From a virus, in IMG/VR virus record IMGVR_UViG_3300017971_000185, positions 124,001 through 188,000 of that record: DNA of 64,000 bases, one strand, 5' to 3'. Made by a program: the position numbers and the translations under genes. Below the pieces are notes generated by a model. The model had not been told where the DNA came from. It did not search any database and worked only from the letters and a program-made list of their open reading frames with translations. Shown here in pieces: positions 33,737 to 40,954 of this stretch. Every line of letters begins with the position of its first letter. Positions within the stretch are counted from its first letter, which is position 1.

Positions 33737-35196
33737 AGGTGATTACCCTCGCCCGAGCGCCGTTGCGCGGGGCGGTTGCTCAGTCTTGCATCGAGTGGAG
33801 CACGGGAGCGATCAACATCGACGGAACACGCATTGCTGGACCAACATGGACGCGAAGCACGGAGTCGTTGGAGGACATTCGTGGCGGAAGGTACGGGTCT
33901 GCGTCGAAGGATCGCATCCCGGTTCCGCCACAAGCGATGCCGTCTGGGGGACGGTGGCCGTCCAACATGGTGCTCCAACACAAGCCGAGTTGCCGCCAGA
34001 CGGGAACGACCACGGCTCCCGGCTACATGATCAACCGCTGGACGGACGGAGCTAAGCCCTTCGGAGGCGGAGCCGGTCATCCTTACGAGGGTGAGAAGCA
34101 GCCAGATGAGAGCGTGACCGTGTGGGAGTGTGAAGAGGGGTGTGGGGTGGCGGGAGTTGATCAACAAGGTGGTCTTCTTACGAGCGGAAAACCTGTAGGC
34201 GCTCGTCATACGGGAGGGACTTTGTTGGCGGGCGGGGGTAACGAATACATGCTGACCGGCTACGGAGACACCGGAACTGCGTCTCGTTTCTTCAAGCAGG
34301 TACAGGAGACAGACATGCATGAGTTACCACAGGAGTTGATCGACTACCTGGAGACGATGATCACTCCGCCAGATGGTGAAGTTTTGATCGTGTCCGACAT
34401 GTCTGCTGTCAACTGGTCCGAGTACGAGGACAACCAGCTACACGGCCTTTTGATCGTCGGGAAGCGGGCGGACGAATTCTCAGGCAACGACTACATGGAG
34501 CAGATCTGGCGAGTGCTCCGTCCGGGTGCTCACGTCATGTTGATCGCATCCGATGAGGAGCCCACGGGACACACCGGGGCGTGTGCTCTGGAGGACAAGG
34601 GATTCGAGATCCGCGACTCTATCTTGCTCGTGCAAGAGCCCGGACGCATCCACTACGTTGCCAAGGCGGCAACGAAGGAGCGCAACGCGGGCATTGTTCC
34701 GTTTGAGCGCAAGGTCAAGGAGAAGCGCTTGTTCCCTAAGCCTGAGCATATGGATGATATCGAGCTGGAGTTTGCAGAGGTCAAGACGGAGGAAGAGATC
34801 GCCGCGTGGGTTGAGGAAGGTGCTTCGCGAATGGAGATCCCGAAGGACCATCGGCAGTGGTTTGACGAGCGCGAGGTCGAGATCGTCAAGAAGAAACAGA
34901 ATGACCATCCAACCATAAAGGCCAAGGATCTCCTCCGTCGTTTGCTTGGCGACTTGCCGGAAGGTTCACTTGTGGTCGATCCGTTCATGGGCTCGGGCTC
35001 GACGGGCATCGCGTGTGTCGAGGCCGGGATGGCCTTCACGGGGATCGAGCTTGAGATGGAAAGCCTCCAAATTGCCGATGCTCGTGTCCGGCATTGGGAT
35101 TCTGCCGAGCTACGTCCTTGGGCCGCAGAGGTAGTTAGCGAGGCAGAACAGCCAAAGCGCAAAAAGCGCAGTTTCTTGCAGTTGCGCGAAAAGTAA
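33733..35196 (+). CDS. DNA methyltransferase middle and C-terminal part, with motif I (487 aa)
   Basis: GTG 33733 overlaps the previous stop; the longer frame from 33562 would lie inside the upstream gene. Residues 1-193 are a second copy of the middle module (MKVITLARAPLRG to TASRFFKQV). Residues about 215-330 look like a degenerate catalytic half: SDMSAVNW where DPPY should be, then WRVLRPGAHVMLIAS. The C-terminal part has KERNAG, DHPTIKAKDLLRRLL and the AdoMet motif VVDPFMGSGSTGIACVEAG. The protein thus has motif I but no DPPY. Promoter 4 overlaps its stop codon. It may complement the N-terminal fragment in trans. Confidence 0.85.
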   Translation: MKVITLARAPLRGAVAQSCIEWSTGAINIDGTRIAGPTWTRSTESLEDIRGGRYGSASKDRIPVPPQAMPSGGRWPSNMVLQHKPSCRQTGTTTAPGYMINRWTDGAKPFGGGAGHPYEGEKQPDESVTVWECEEGCGVAGVDQQGGLLTSGKPVGARHTGGTLLAGGGNEYMLTGYGDTGTASRFFKQVQETDMHELPQELIDYLETMITPPDGEVLIVSDMSAVNWSEYEDNQLHGLLIVGKRADEFSGNDYMEQIWRVLRPGAHVMLIASDEEPTGHTGACALEDKGFEIRDSILLVQEPGRIHYVAKAATKERNAGIVPFERKVKEKRLFPKPEHMDDIELEFAEVKTEEEIAAWVEEGASRMEIPKDHRQWFDEREVEIVKKKQNDHPTIKAKDLLRRLLGDLPEGSLVVDPFMGSGSTGIACVEAGMAFTGIELEMESLQIADARVRHWDSAELRPWAAEVVSEAEQPKRKKRSFLQLREK

Positions 35197-35221
35197 ACTT
35201 CCGCCCGGATTCGGCGTAGAG
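35193..35221 (+). promoter_or_regulatory. Phage ECF-like promoter 4
   Basis: GTAAACTT, 13-base spacer, GCGTAGAG. The TAA of the methyltransferase stop is the first three bases of TAAACTT. An AAGGAG ribosome-binding site and ATG 35241 follow, giving a short leader. Confidence 0.75.
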
Positions 35222-35240
35222 ATGGTAAGGAGACAAGTCT

Positions 35241-35432
35241 ATGAATTTCCTGACCATCGAGCTTCCCATCCCCGAGGCTCCCGAACCGGCCGAGGTTTGT
35301 GAGGTTTGTGGCGGCCCTGGTGTTTCGCTGGGCTCTCTGGGGTCGCGGGAGTATTTTCGTTGCCGTCACTGTGGCAATCAGTGGTCGGCCGGGGAAGAGG
35401 ATCACAGCTACGAAGTTAGCTTCAAGGTGTAG
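35241..35432 (+). CDS. Small zinc-ribbon protein (63 aa)
   Basis: Two CxxC-type pairs (CEVCGGPG and CRHCGNQW, about 20 residues apart) form a classic zinc ribbon. The N-terminus is acidic and Pro-rich (MNFLTIELPIPEAPEPAEV). AAGGAG lies about nine bases upstream. First gene behind promoter 4. Likely a small transcription or nucleic-acid-binding accessory; no specific family. Confidence 0.65.
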   Translation: MNFLTIELPIPEAPEPAEVCEVCGGPGVSLGSLGSREYFRCRHCGNQWSAGEEDHSYEVSFKV

Positions 35433-35441
35433 ACTCCTGGT

Positions 35442-35759
35442 ATGAAGACCAAAGCGGACACCATCTTCACAATTCTCAACTTCGTTGTTGCTCTCGCTCT
35501 GACGGGAGTCGTGGCGAAGGTCGTGTTTGCTGACCTTCCGGTTTTGACCGAGTTGGCTCAGGCCAGGACTGAGTTGATACGGGTCGGGACTGAGCTACCA
35601 AAGTACGAGTACGCGATCGAGTCAATTCCAGATCTGGAGTGGGGCACGAAGGCTCAGGAGATGGGTCAAGCAGGCTGGACGCTTGTCTTTGCTCGCCGTG
35701 CCTCCGACAGTGCGGGCGACTTTCTGTACGAGTGCATCTGGCAGCGTCAGGTTCGTTGA
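35442..35759 (+). CDS. Single-pass membrane protein (105 aa)
   Basis: A hydrophobic helix at residues 8-30 (IFTILNFVVALALTGVVAKV) could be an uncleaved signal anchor, with the remainder outside the inner membrane or periplasmic. The C-terminal part is a compact alpha/beta sequence (PKYEYAIESIPDLEWG, QAGWTLVFARR). The stop overlaps the next ATG. Function unknown. Confidence 0.6.
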   Translation: MKTKADTIFTILNFVVALALTGVVAKVVFADLPVLTELAQARTELIRVGTELPKYEYAIESIPDLEWGTKAQEMGQAGWTLVFARRASDSAGDFLYECIWQRQVR

Positions 35760-36052
35760 TGGCAGAGATCATTCCCTTCGACGCTCTGATCAGCAAGGTC
35801 GATAGCGGCCGACTTCAGAGATCGTCGTGTCTCACGACGCGGATCGTTTATGCGGACGTGGAGAAGGGGATGTTTCGCGGCCTTGTTGATGCCTCCAAAC
35901 CAGAGAATCCTCCCTACGAAGTCAAGATTGATGCCAAGGCTCGGGTATGTCGCTGTACCTGTGAGGACTTCAAACGGAAGGCGGCTCCCTGCAAGCATCT
36001 AGTGGCTTTCGCAAGGGTAGCGCGAGCGATGACGAACGGGATGAGTTTGTAA
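35759..36052 (+). CDS. SWIM zinc-finger protein (97 aa)
   Basis: The C-terminal half contains CRCTCEDFKRKAAPCKHLVA, the CxCx(n)CxH SWIM zinc-finger signature. SWIM domains bind DNA or proteins and often accompany SNF2 ATPases in operons; this phage has two SNF2-type genes elsewhere. ATG 35759 overlaps the upstream stop. Promoter 5 begins on its stop codon. Confidence 0.75.
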   Translation: MAEIIPFDALISKVDSGRLQRSSCLTTRIVYADVEKGMFRGLVDASKPENPPYEVKIDAKARVCRCTCEDFKRKAAPCKHLVAFARVARAMTNGMSL

Positions 36053-36077
36053 ACTTCTTGCCGAATCTCGCGTAGAG
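36049..36077 (+). promoter_or_regulatory. Phage ECF-like promoter 5 (ligase)
   Basis: GTAAACTT, 13-base spacer, GCGTAGAG. Its -35 again coincides with a stop codon (TAA at 36050-36052). The ligase ATG lies at 36096. Confidence 0.75.
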
Positions 36078-36095
36078 AGAACACGGGACCAGACC

Positions 36096-37271
36096 ATGGC
36101 TATCAGAGACATCGAGGAATTGGTCGCTACGCTGGAGGCTGCCAGCGAAGCCTACTACAACGGCGACCCCATCATGAGCGACGCGGAATTCGACGCGCTC
36201 GAAGATGAGCTTCGTAGTCTCGCGCCGAAGCACAAGTACTTCAAGCGCGTCGGAGCGAAGGCTTCCAAGACAAAGTGGGCCAAGGTCAAGCACGACGCTC
36301 CGATGGGCTCGCTGCTCAAGGTCAACACGGAGAAGGAGCTACACGCCTGGTACGACGCCTGCATCGGAGACCTGAAAGCCTACGCGAAGGGCTTGAAGGG
36401 TCAGGCGCGAAAGGACTTCTTGGCTCGGGTCGAGGAAGCCCAACTAGTCGTGAGTGAGAAGCTGGATGGCGCATCGGTCTCCCTCGTCTACAAGGACGGC
36501 AAGCTCATCCATGCATTGCTGCGAGGCGAGGGTGATGAGGGCGAGGACATTCTGTCCAATGTGATCAAGATGCTAGGTCTCCAGAAGGTTCAAAAGGGCT
36601 TCACGGGCTGGCAGCGTGGCGAGATCATCTTGGGCAAGAAGCTGCACACCAAGCATCTGGGCGAGTACAAGAGTCGTCGCAACGCTGCTGTTGGCATCTC
36701 GCGCCGAGAGTCGGATGCGTCAGCCTGCAAGTATCTGACGGTCAGCCACTACCAGGCGATTCGCAAGGGCGGCAAGGCGATCAAAGACAAGATCACCGAG
36801 TTTCTCATGCTGAAGAAGCGCATGTGTGCCACGCCGTTCTTCAAGCTAGTAGACGGTCCCGATGGTGTCGTGGAGATCTACGAGGAGTACGTCGAGGGCG
36901 CTCGCGCAGCGCTCGACTACGACATCGATGGGCTCGTTGTGGAATTCAATGACCCGGAGCTAATGGAGGTTCTGGGTGATTCGAGCGGTCGGCCCAAGGG
37001 AGCGAGGGCGTTCAAGTTTCCGCATGTAAAGAAAATCACGCGGTTGAGAGATATTCGCTGGCAGGTTGGCTTGTCGGGTCGTGTGACGCCCGTGGCCGAG
37101 TTTGATCCGGTCGATCTAGCGGGAGCGACACTAGCCCGAGCCAGTCTTGCTACGGCTAGGCACGTTGCCAAGCTGAGACTTTTCCCAGGTTGTCGTGTTC
37201 TTGTGTCACGCAGGAACGAAGTTATCCCGCGAATTGAAAAGAACGTGGACGAAGGTATCGATAATGAGTGA
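36096..37271 (+). CDS. ligA: NAD-dependent DNA ligase, N-terminal part (adenylation and OB domains, 391 aa)
   Basis: Seals DNA nicks using NAD+. Domain Ia is represented by YYNGDPIMSDAEFDALEDEL (residues 20-39). The adenylation motif is SEKLDGASVSLVY with Lys122 as AMP acceptor; GEGDEGEDI, DGLVVEFND and PKGARAFKF are further nucleotidyl-transferase motifs. The OB fold closes with WQVGLSGRVTPVAEF and NEVIPRIEKNVDEG. The ORF stops there, just before the zinc finger that follows in every intact LigA. A PD-(D/E)XK homing gene begins eight bases before this stop. All catalytic residues are on this piece; the zinc/HhH/BRCT part is encoded from 38168. Confidence 0.93.
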   Translation: MAIRDIEELVATLEAASEAYYNGDPIMSDAEFDALEDELRSLAPKHKYFKRVGAKASKTKWAKVKHDAPMGSLLKVNTEKELHAWYDACIGDLKAYAKGLKGQARKDFLARVEEAQLVVSEKLDGASVSLVYKDGKLIHALLRGEGDEGEDILSNVIKMLGLQKVQKGFTGWQRGEIILGKKLHTKHLGEYKSRRNAAVGISRRESDASACKYLTVSHYQAIRKGGKAIKDKITEFLMLKKRMCATPFFKLVDGPDGVVEIYEEYVEGARAALDYDIDGLVVEFNDPELMEVLGDSSGRPKGARAFKFPHVKKITRLRDIRWQVGLSGRVTPVAEFDPVDLAGATLARASLATARHVAKLRLFPGCRVLVSRRNEVIPRIEKNVDEGIDNE

Positions 37272-38181
37272 GCGTAAGTGCCTACGATGCGGGTGCGCCA
37301 TCGCCCATCTTCATTTCAATGCTAAGCGCTGTCCTCCGTGCGCGCGCGAGGTAGCTGAAGCAAAGGAACGCCAGCGTAAGAAAATTGTCTTGGCACCAGA
37401 TGCCGTTACCTGTCCTGTGTGCAAGAGGCGAATGAATTGCATAACGGCAGGACATTTCCGCAAGCATGGCTATCCGACAGCACAAGTATTCAAAAGGACC
37501 TTTTCTCTAGACACTTTGAAAGCTCCTTCGCTCTGTCAAGATCACTCTCAGTACATGCGGAAAAATTCGCCCACAAAAGGTAAGACTCGTACTCTTTCGG
37601 AAAGACGGCGGATGCGTCAAAACCGCCGGGGGAAAGGGGTAGGTGTCTGCGGCAAGTATGAGCGAACGCCAGAAATCCGAGCCCGTATTTCAGCAGGAGT
37701 AACTAAGTATCTCTTATCAAGAGAGGGAGATTTTGCACGAGGGTGGTTTGTCTATTCGGAGAAACTGGACGATGCGGTCTACGTTCGCTCTTCTTGGGAA
37801 GAGCGTGTTGTGGCGGTGTTTGATCTTCATCCTTGTGTTGAGTGGTTTGAAACTGAGCCTTTCTCGATTCCATACTTCTTCGCGGGAGTTACAAGACGCT
37901 ACGTGCCTGATTTTCTCCTTTGGCTGGAGGGAGGGATAAAGGAAGTGTGGGAAGTAAAGCCTGAGGAGTTTTTGAAGTTGGCCAAGAACCAGGCCAAGAT
38001 TGCGGCTCTGAATGATTACACTCGTCAGAGGGGGTACAACGCAAGAGTTGTGAGGCTTGTGGATATAGAGGGGATGGAGATGCAGGTGGGTCTACGACCG
38101 TGGAGAGGTTGTGGCCAGCCTTGGGTGCGGCTTGACGATCCGAGTTATCGCCCAGGAGGAGAAGCAAATGCCAAACCATAG
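37264..38181 (+). CDS. PD-(D/E)XK (TnsA-like) homing endonuclease (305 aa)
   Basis: Predicted site-specific DNA nuclease inserted between the two parts of LigA. N-terminal zinc motif CLRCGCAIAHLHFNAKRCPPC (residues 6-26), then a MucR/Ros-like segment CPVCKRRMNCITAGHFRKHG with PTAQVFKRTF (50-80). The nuclease core is RSSWEERVV (175-183, Glu179/180), RRYVPDFLLW (211-220, Asp216) and EVWEVKPEEF (227-236, with Glu230 and Lys232 as the ExK pair), reminiscent of TnsA-type nucleases. It is more AT-rich than the ligase parts. ATG 37264 overlaps the N-part stop, and its own end overlaps the C-part start, so all three are likely co-translated. Confidence 0.82.
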   Translation: MSERKCLRCGCAIAHLHFNAKRCPPCAREVAEAKERQRKKIVLAPDAVTCPVCKRRMNCITAGHFRKHGYPTAQVFKRTFSLDTLKAPSLCQDHSQYMRKNSPTKGKTRTLSERRRMRQNRRGKGVGVCGKYERTPEIRARISAGVTKYLLSREGDFARGWFVYSEKLDDAVYVRSSWEERVVAVFDLHPCVEWFETEPFSIPYFFAGVTRRYVPDFLLWLEGGIKEVWEVKPEEFLKLAKNQAKIAALNDYTRQRGYNARVVRLVDIEGMEMQVGLRPWRGCGQPWVRLDDPSYRPGGEANAKP

Positions 38182-39202
38182 CTATTTTAAGCCTCCGAAG
38201 CGCTGCCCCGTATGTCGGACGACACTGGAGAGAGACGGCGCGTACCTCAAGTGCCCGAACGATCTCACGTGTCCGGCCCAGGTAGAGGGGAACATCAAGC
38301 GGTGGGTCACGAAGCTGGGAATCAAGGATCTGGGTGACTCGCTGATCAAGGCTTTGGTCGAGCACGGCAACATGAGGGAGCCTGCCGATCTGTACCATCT
38401 GCGGCCGAAGGTACTGGCTAACTTCCGCACGAGCGGCAAGAAGGTTGGCTTCTCGTCAGCGAACCGGATCGTGGACAACATCCAGGCAACGCGGGAGCTA
38501 CCGCTGGCGCGGTTCGTGGGTTCGCTCGGAATCGACATGTGCTCGCGGTCTGTCTGTGAGACCATCTGCGAAGCGGGTTTCGACACGCTGGGCAAGATGG
38601 TGGACGCGACCGTGGCAGATCTCATGACGGTCCCCAAGATGGGCAAGAGCAAGGCTGAGGCTTTTGTGGAGGGTCTTCAGGCCCGCAAGACATTCATCAA
38701 CAACCTCCTCGACGCTGGTGTGCGCATCAAGAAGCCGATCGTGGGCAAGATGACCGGCAAGAGCTTCTGTTTCACGCAGGTTCGCGACAAGGATCTGGAG
38801 CGCAAGATCGAGGCTCAGGGCGGCATCGTGAAGGGCAACTTCAGCCGAAGCCTGTCCTACGTCGTGACGAGCAAGGCAGGGCTCACGAAGTCTGGAAGCA
38901 AGCTGGACAAGGCTCGGCAGCACGATATTCCCATCATCGATGTGGATGAGCTTGAGGACATGCTAGGATCTACGCGGAGGTTTGGCGGCTTGCCGCTGCT
39001 TCCTGATTCTGTACCGTGGGGCACAATCTACGGTCTGCCCTACGATTTGCCTGACGGTCGGCGGGTGTGGCTGTGCCGGGGCAAGTACAATCGTGTACGC
39101 TTCTACACAGACGACGGAGAACAGGTGGGCCCTGAGCAATCCAACGTGGTTCCTGCTGTGGCTTTTGCTATAGCGCAGGGATGGCGACAAGCTCATGGAT
39201 GA
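38168..39202 (+). CDS. ligA: NAD-dependent DNA ligase, C-terminal part (zinc, HhH, BRCT, 344 aa)
   Basis: Starts at ATG 38168 with GGAGGAG seven bases upstream. Zinc finger Cys13, Cys16, Cys29 and Cys35 (CPVCRTTL, CPNDLTCPAQ), then helix-hairpin-helix repeats (about 50-190, DLMTVPKMGKSKAEAFVEGL) and a BRCT domain (about 195-272, QGGIVKGNFSRSLSYVV). An extra 70 residues follow the BRCT domain. Together with the N-terminal part it makes a complete ligase of about 735 residues with nothing missing at the junction. It probably assembles with that part as a two-subunit enzyme. Confidence 0.93.
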   Translation: MPNHSYFKPPKRCPVCRTTLERDGAYLKCPNDLTCPAQVEGNIKRWVTKLGIKDLGDSLIKALVEHGNMREPADLYHLRPKVLANFRTSGKKVGFSSANRIVDNIQATRELPLARFVGSLGIDMCSRSVCETICEAGFDTLGKMVDATVADLMTVPKMGKSKAEAFVEGLQARKTFINNLLDAGVRIKKPIVGKMTGKSFCFTQVRDKDLERKIEAQGGIVKGNFSRSLSYVVTSKAGLTKSGSKLDKARQHDIPIIDVDELEDMLGSTRRFGGLPLLPDSVPWGTIYGLPYDLPDGRRVWLCRGKYNRVRFYTDDGEQVGPEQSNVVPAVAFAIAQGWRQAHG

Positions 39203-39566
39203 TATATTCCCACAGGAGCGTTACGATCGAGCACGGCAATTGGCTGAGGAGTTGTACGGATCTCCTCTTGCCGTGAGTCGTCATCGAGTCGTTTTTCGCG
39301 ACGGCGATGAAGTCGTCAAGGTGCCGACGCGAGAAAGCGGCGTTGCTGCTTGCGACTGTGAGTTGACGCAGCAAGGTGAGCTTTTGGCGAAGACGCGACC
39401 TGATCGCGAGTTGTCAAAGGAAACTGGACTTCCCATCGTGAGGATGGAACATGTGGAACACGTGGGTTGGTCGGATGAGCTCGACTGGACCTGGAGCATC
39501 GACTGTGGGCAGGTGGGTCGGACCAAAGACGGCCGGTTAGTTGCCTATGATTGGGAACATTTCTAA
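39195..39566 (+). CDS. Hypothetical protein (123 aa)
   Basis: ATG overlaps the ligase stop. The region RHRVVFRDGDEVVKVPTRES with later RTKDGRLVAYDWEHF is faintly like the N-lobe and end of a small kinase-like fold, but no catalytic HRD or DFG motif exists. It may be a phage pseudokinase-like or unrelated protein. Not recognised with confidence. Confidence 0.5.
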   Translation: MDDIFPQERYDRARQLAEELYGSPLAVSRHRVVFRDGDEVVKVPTRESGVAACDCELTQQGELLAKTRPDRELSKETGLPIVRMEHVEHVGWSDELDWTWSIDCGQVGRTKDGRLVAYDWEHF

Positions 39567-39576
39567 AGGCGGGAAG

Positions 39577-39831
39577 ATGCGTGAGGTTCTGAAGCAACGG
39601 CTGGCGGCTCTTTTGTGTGGTGCTTACGAGGCAGGGAGAGTTTCTGCGGAAGTTGGTCTGTCGGAGCAAGAGGCGATGGGCGCGGAGCGCGATGCGGCGT
39701 GGCTCGATGCTTTTGCTCAAGAGCATAGGGAGATCTACGAAGATCCGAACGAGGAGACAGAGCACGATTGGCCTGTTTGGGAGAAACAGGCAGAGCATGT
39801 TCTGCGGCTGCTGACGAACAACCCAGGCTGA
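39577..39831 (+). CDS. Small helical acidic protein (84 aa)
   Basis: ATG 39577 has AGGCGGGA just upstream and lies ten bases after the previous stop. Mainly helical, acidic in the second half (EDPNEETEHDWPVWEKQ). No motif recognised. Confidence 0.5.
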   Translation: MREVLKQRLAALLCGAYEAGRVSAEVGLSEQEAMGAERDAAWLDAFAQEHREIYEDPNEETEHDWPVWEKQAEHVLRLLTNNPG

Positions 39832-39844
39832 AGTTGGCGTAGTA
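39817..39844 (+). promoter_or_regulatory. Weak ECF-like promoter candidate
   Basis: GCGTAGTA at 39837-39844 resembles the -10 of the promoter family, but the expected -35 position holds AACAACC rather than TAAACTT. ATG 39851 follows after six bases, so any transcript would be nearly leaderless. Confidence 0.3.
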
Positions 39845-39850
39845 TAGAGT

Positions 39851-40441
39851 ATGCCCACTCGGGGCCAGAGACGGGCTGCTCGGCTGCGCGAGCGAGCCGA
39901 CATCGGCGTTCTTTTAGCCGAGTACGGCTACGGCATCTTGCCTGACGATACGCGCGAGCAGCAGTATCGCTGCGATCTTCACGGGATAGACAACAAGCCT
40001 TCGGCCCGTTACTACCCACGAACCAACAGCACCTATTGCTTCGCATGCGGGAAAGCCAGAGATCCGATCTCCTTGGTCATGGACAAGGAAGGACTCAGCT
40101 TTCGTGAGGCATGTGACAAGCTGGAGCAGAGGTTCAATCTTCCGCCGCTACCCTGGGAGGAAGAGGACACGGAAGAAGAGGCACCGAGTGTCGTTGGCGA
40201 GATCGATGAAATCGTCGCATCTGGCGTTTCCTTCGAGCGAGAGGCAAAACGGATGGATCGGTTTCTCGACAACATCGTTCACGATCGGTCTTTCGATATG
40301 CAGTTGACCCTAGGATTCGTGGAAGTCTACGATCGCATCATGTACGGGGTTCGCAAGCAAGAGTGGTCTGAGATGGAAGGGAAGGCTTCGCTTGCTCGCC
40401 TGCATCGCCGTCTTTTGGAGAAGCTCAGGGAAGTAACGTGA
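39851..40441 (+). CDS. CHC2-type primase zinc-binding protein (196 aa)
   Basis: N-terminal zinc domain of bacterial DnaG primases: Cys41, His44, Cys63 and Cys66 in YRCDLHGIDNKPSARYY and YCFACGKARD, followed by REACDKLEQRF. In DnaG this domain reads the template start site. The TOPRIM catalytic domain is absent: the C-terminal part is a helical 100-residue tail. A separate catalytic primase must therefore exist elsewhere or be host-derived. It lies between the ligase and polymerase genes. Confidence 0.8.
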   Translation: MPTRGQRRAARLRERADIGVLLAEYGYGILPDDTREQQYRCDLHGIDNKPSARYYPRTNSTYCFACGKARDPISLVMDKEGLSFREACDKLEQRFNLPPLPWEEEDTEEEAPSVVGEIDEIVASGVSFEREAKRMDRFLDNIVHDRSFDMQLTLGFVEVYDRIMYGVRKQEWSEMEGKASLARLHRRLLEKLREVT

Positions 40442-40456
40442 TCGGTACAGTGAGAC

Positions 40457-40933
40457 GTGGCCGACCCTGCGGATGTGCCGCCGCGTCTTTCCAAAACGCG
40501 TCATGTGACTCTGGCCGATGCGATCTTCGGTGATCTTCGGCTCATGTTTCCTGTTCCCTTGGAAGATCCGTGGGGAGTCCTCGCGCCGTTGAAGGGCACG
40601 TCGTGGGAACCGCGCATACCTGTGGTGTCTGGGAACGTGTTGTCTCACGCGATGCACGGCCACACCAAGATGCTGCGAGAGAAGCTGGGTCGGCCTCCGC
40701 GCATAGCTGCGCAGCGCGTGCCAGAGGAAGAGGCGTGGTGCATTCTCGGCCAGAACGGTAGCTGTGCTATGGCCGGGGCTAATTGCCGTCCAGGCGGTAA
40801 CGGGTCTCTGCCACAGTGCTACCTCCCACCCGAGTTGACGCCCGATCAAGCCTATGTGGCGTCTGCGGTCGCTCTTGCCTGGGATGAGGGTAGATACGTC
40901 ATTGTGGTCGAGGGTGAGGGATTCGTTTTGTAG
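40457..40933 (+). CDS. Hypothetical protein (158 aa)
   Basis: GTG start with AGTGAGAC upstream, 15 bases after the previous stop. Contains VPEEEAWCILGQNGSC with CRPGGNGSLPQCYLPP, three to four Cys that may bind metal. C-terminal part is beta-rich (GRYVIVVEGEGFVL). No family recognised. Directly precedes the polymerase gene. Confidence 0.5.
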   Translation: MADPADVPPRLSKTRHVTLADAIFGDLRLMFPVPLEDPWGVLAPLKGTSWEPRIPVVSGNVLSHAMHGHTKMLREKLGRPPRIAAQRVPEEEAWCILGQNGSCAMAGANCRPGGNGSLPQCYLPPELTPDQAYVASAVALAWDEGRYVIVVEGEGFVL

Positions 40934-40954
40934 CGAGAGGGGGTAAAGGAGATC

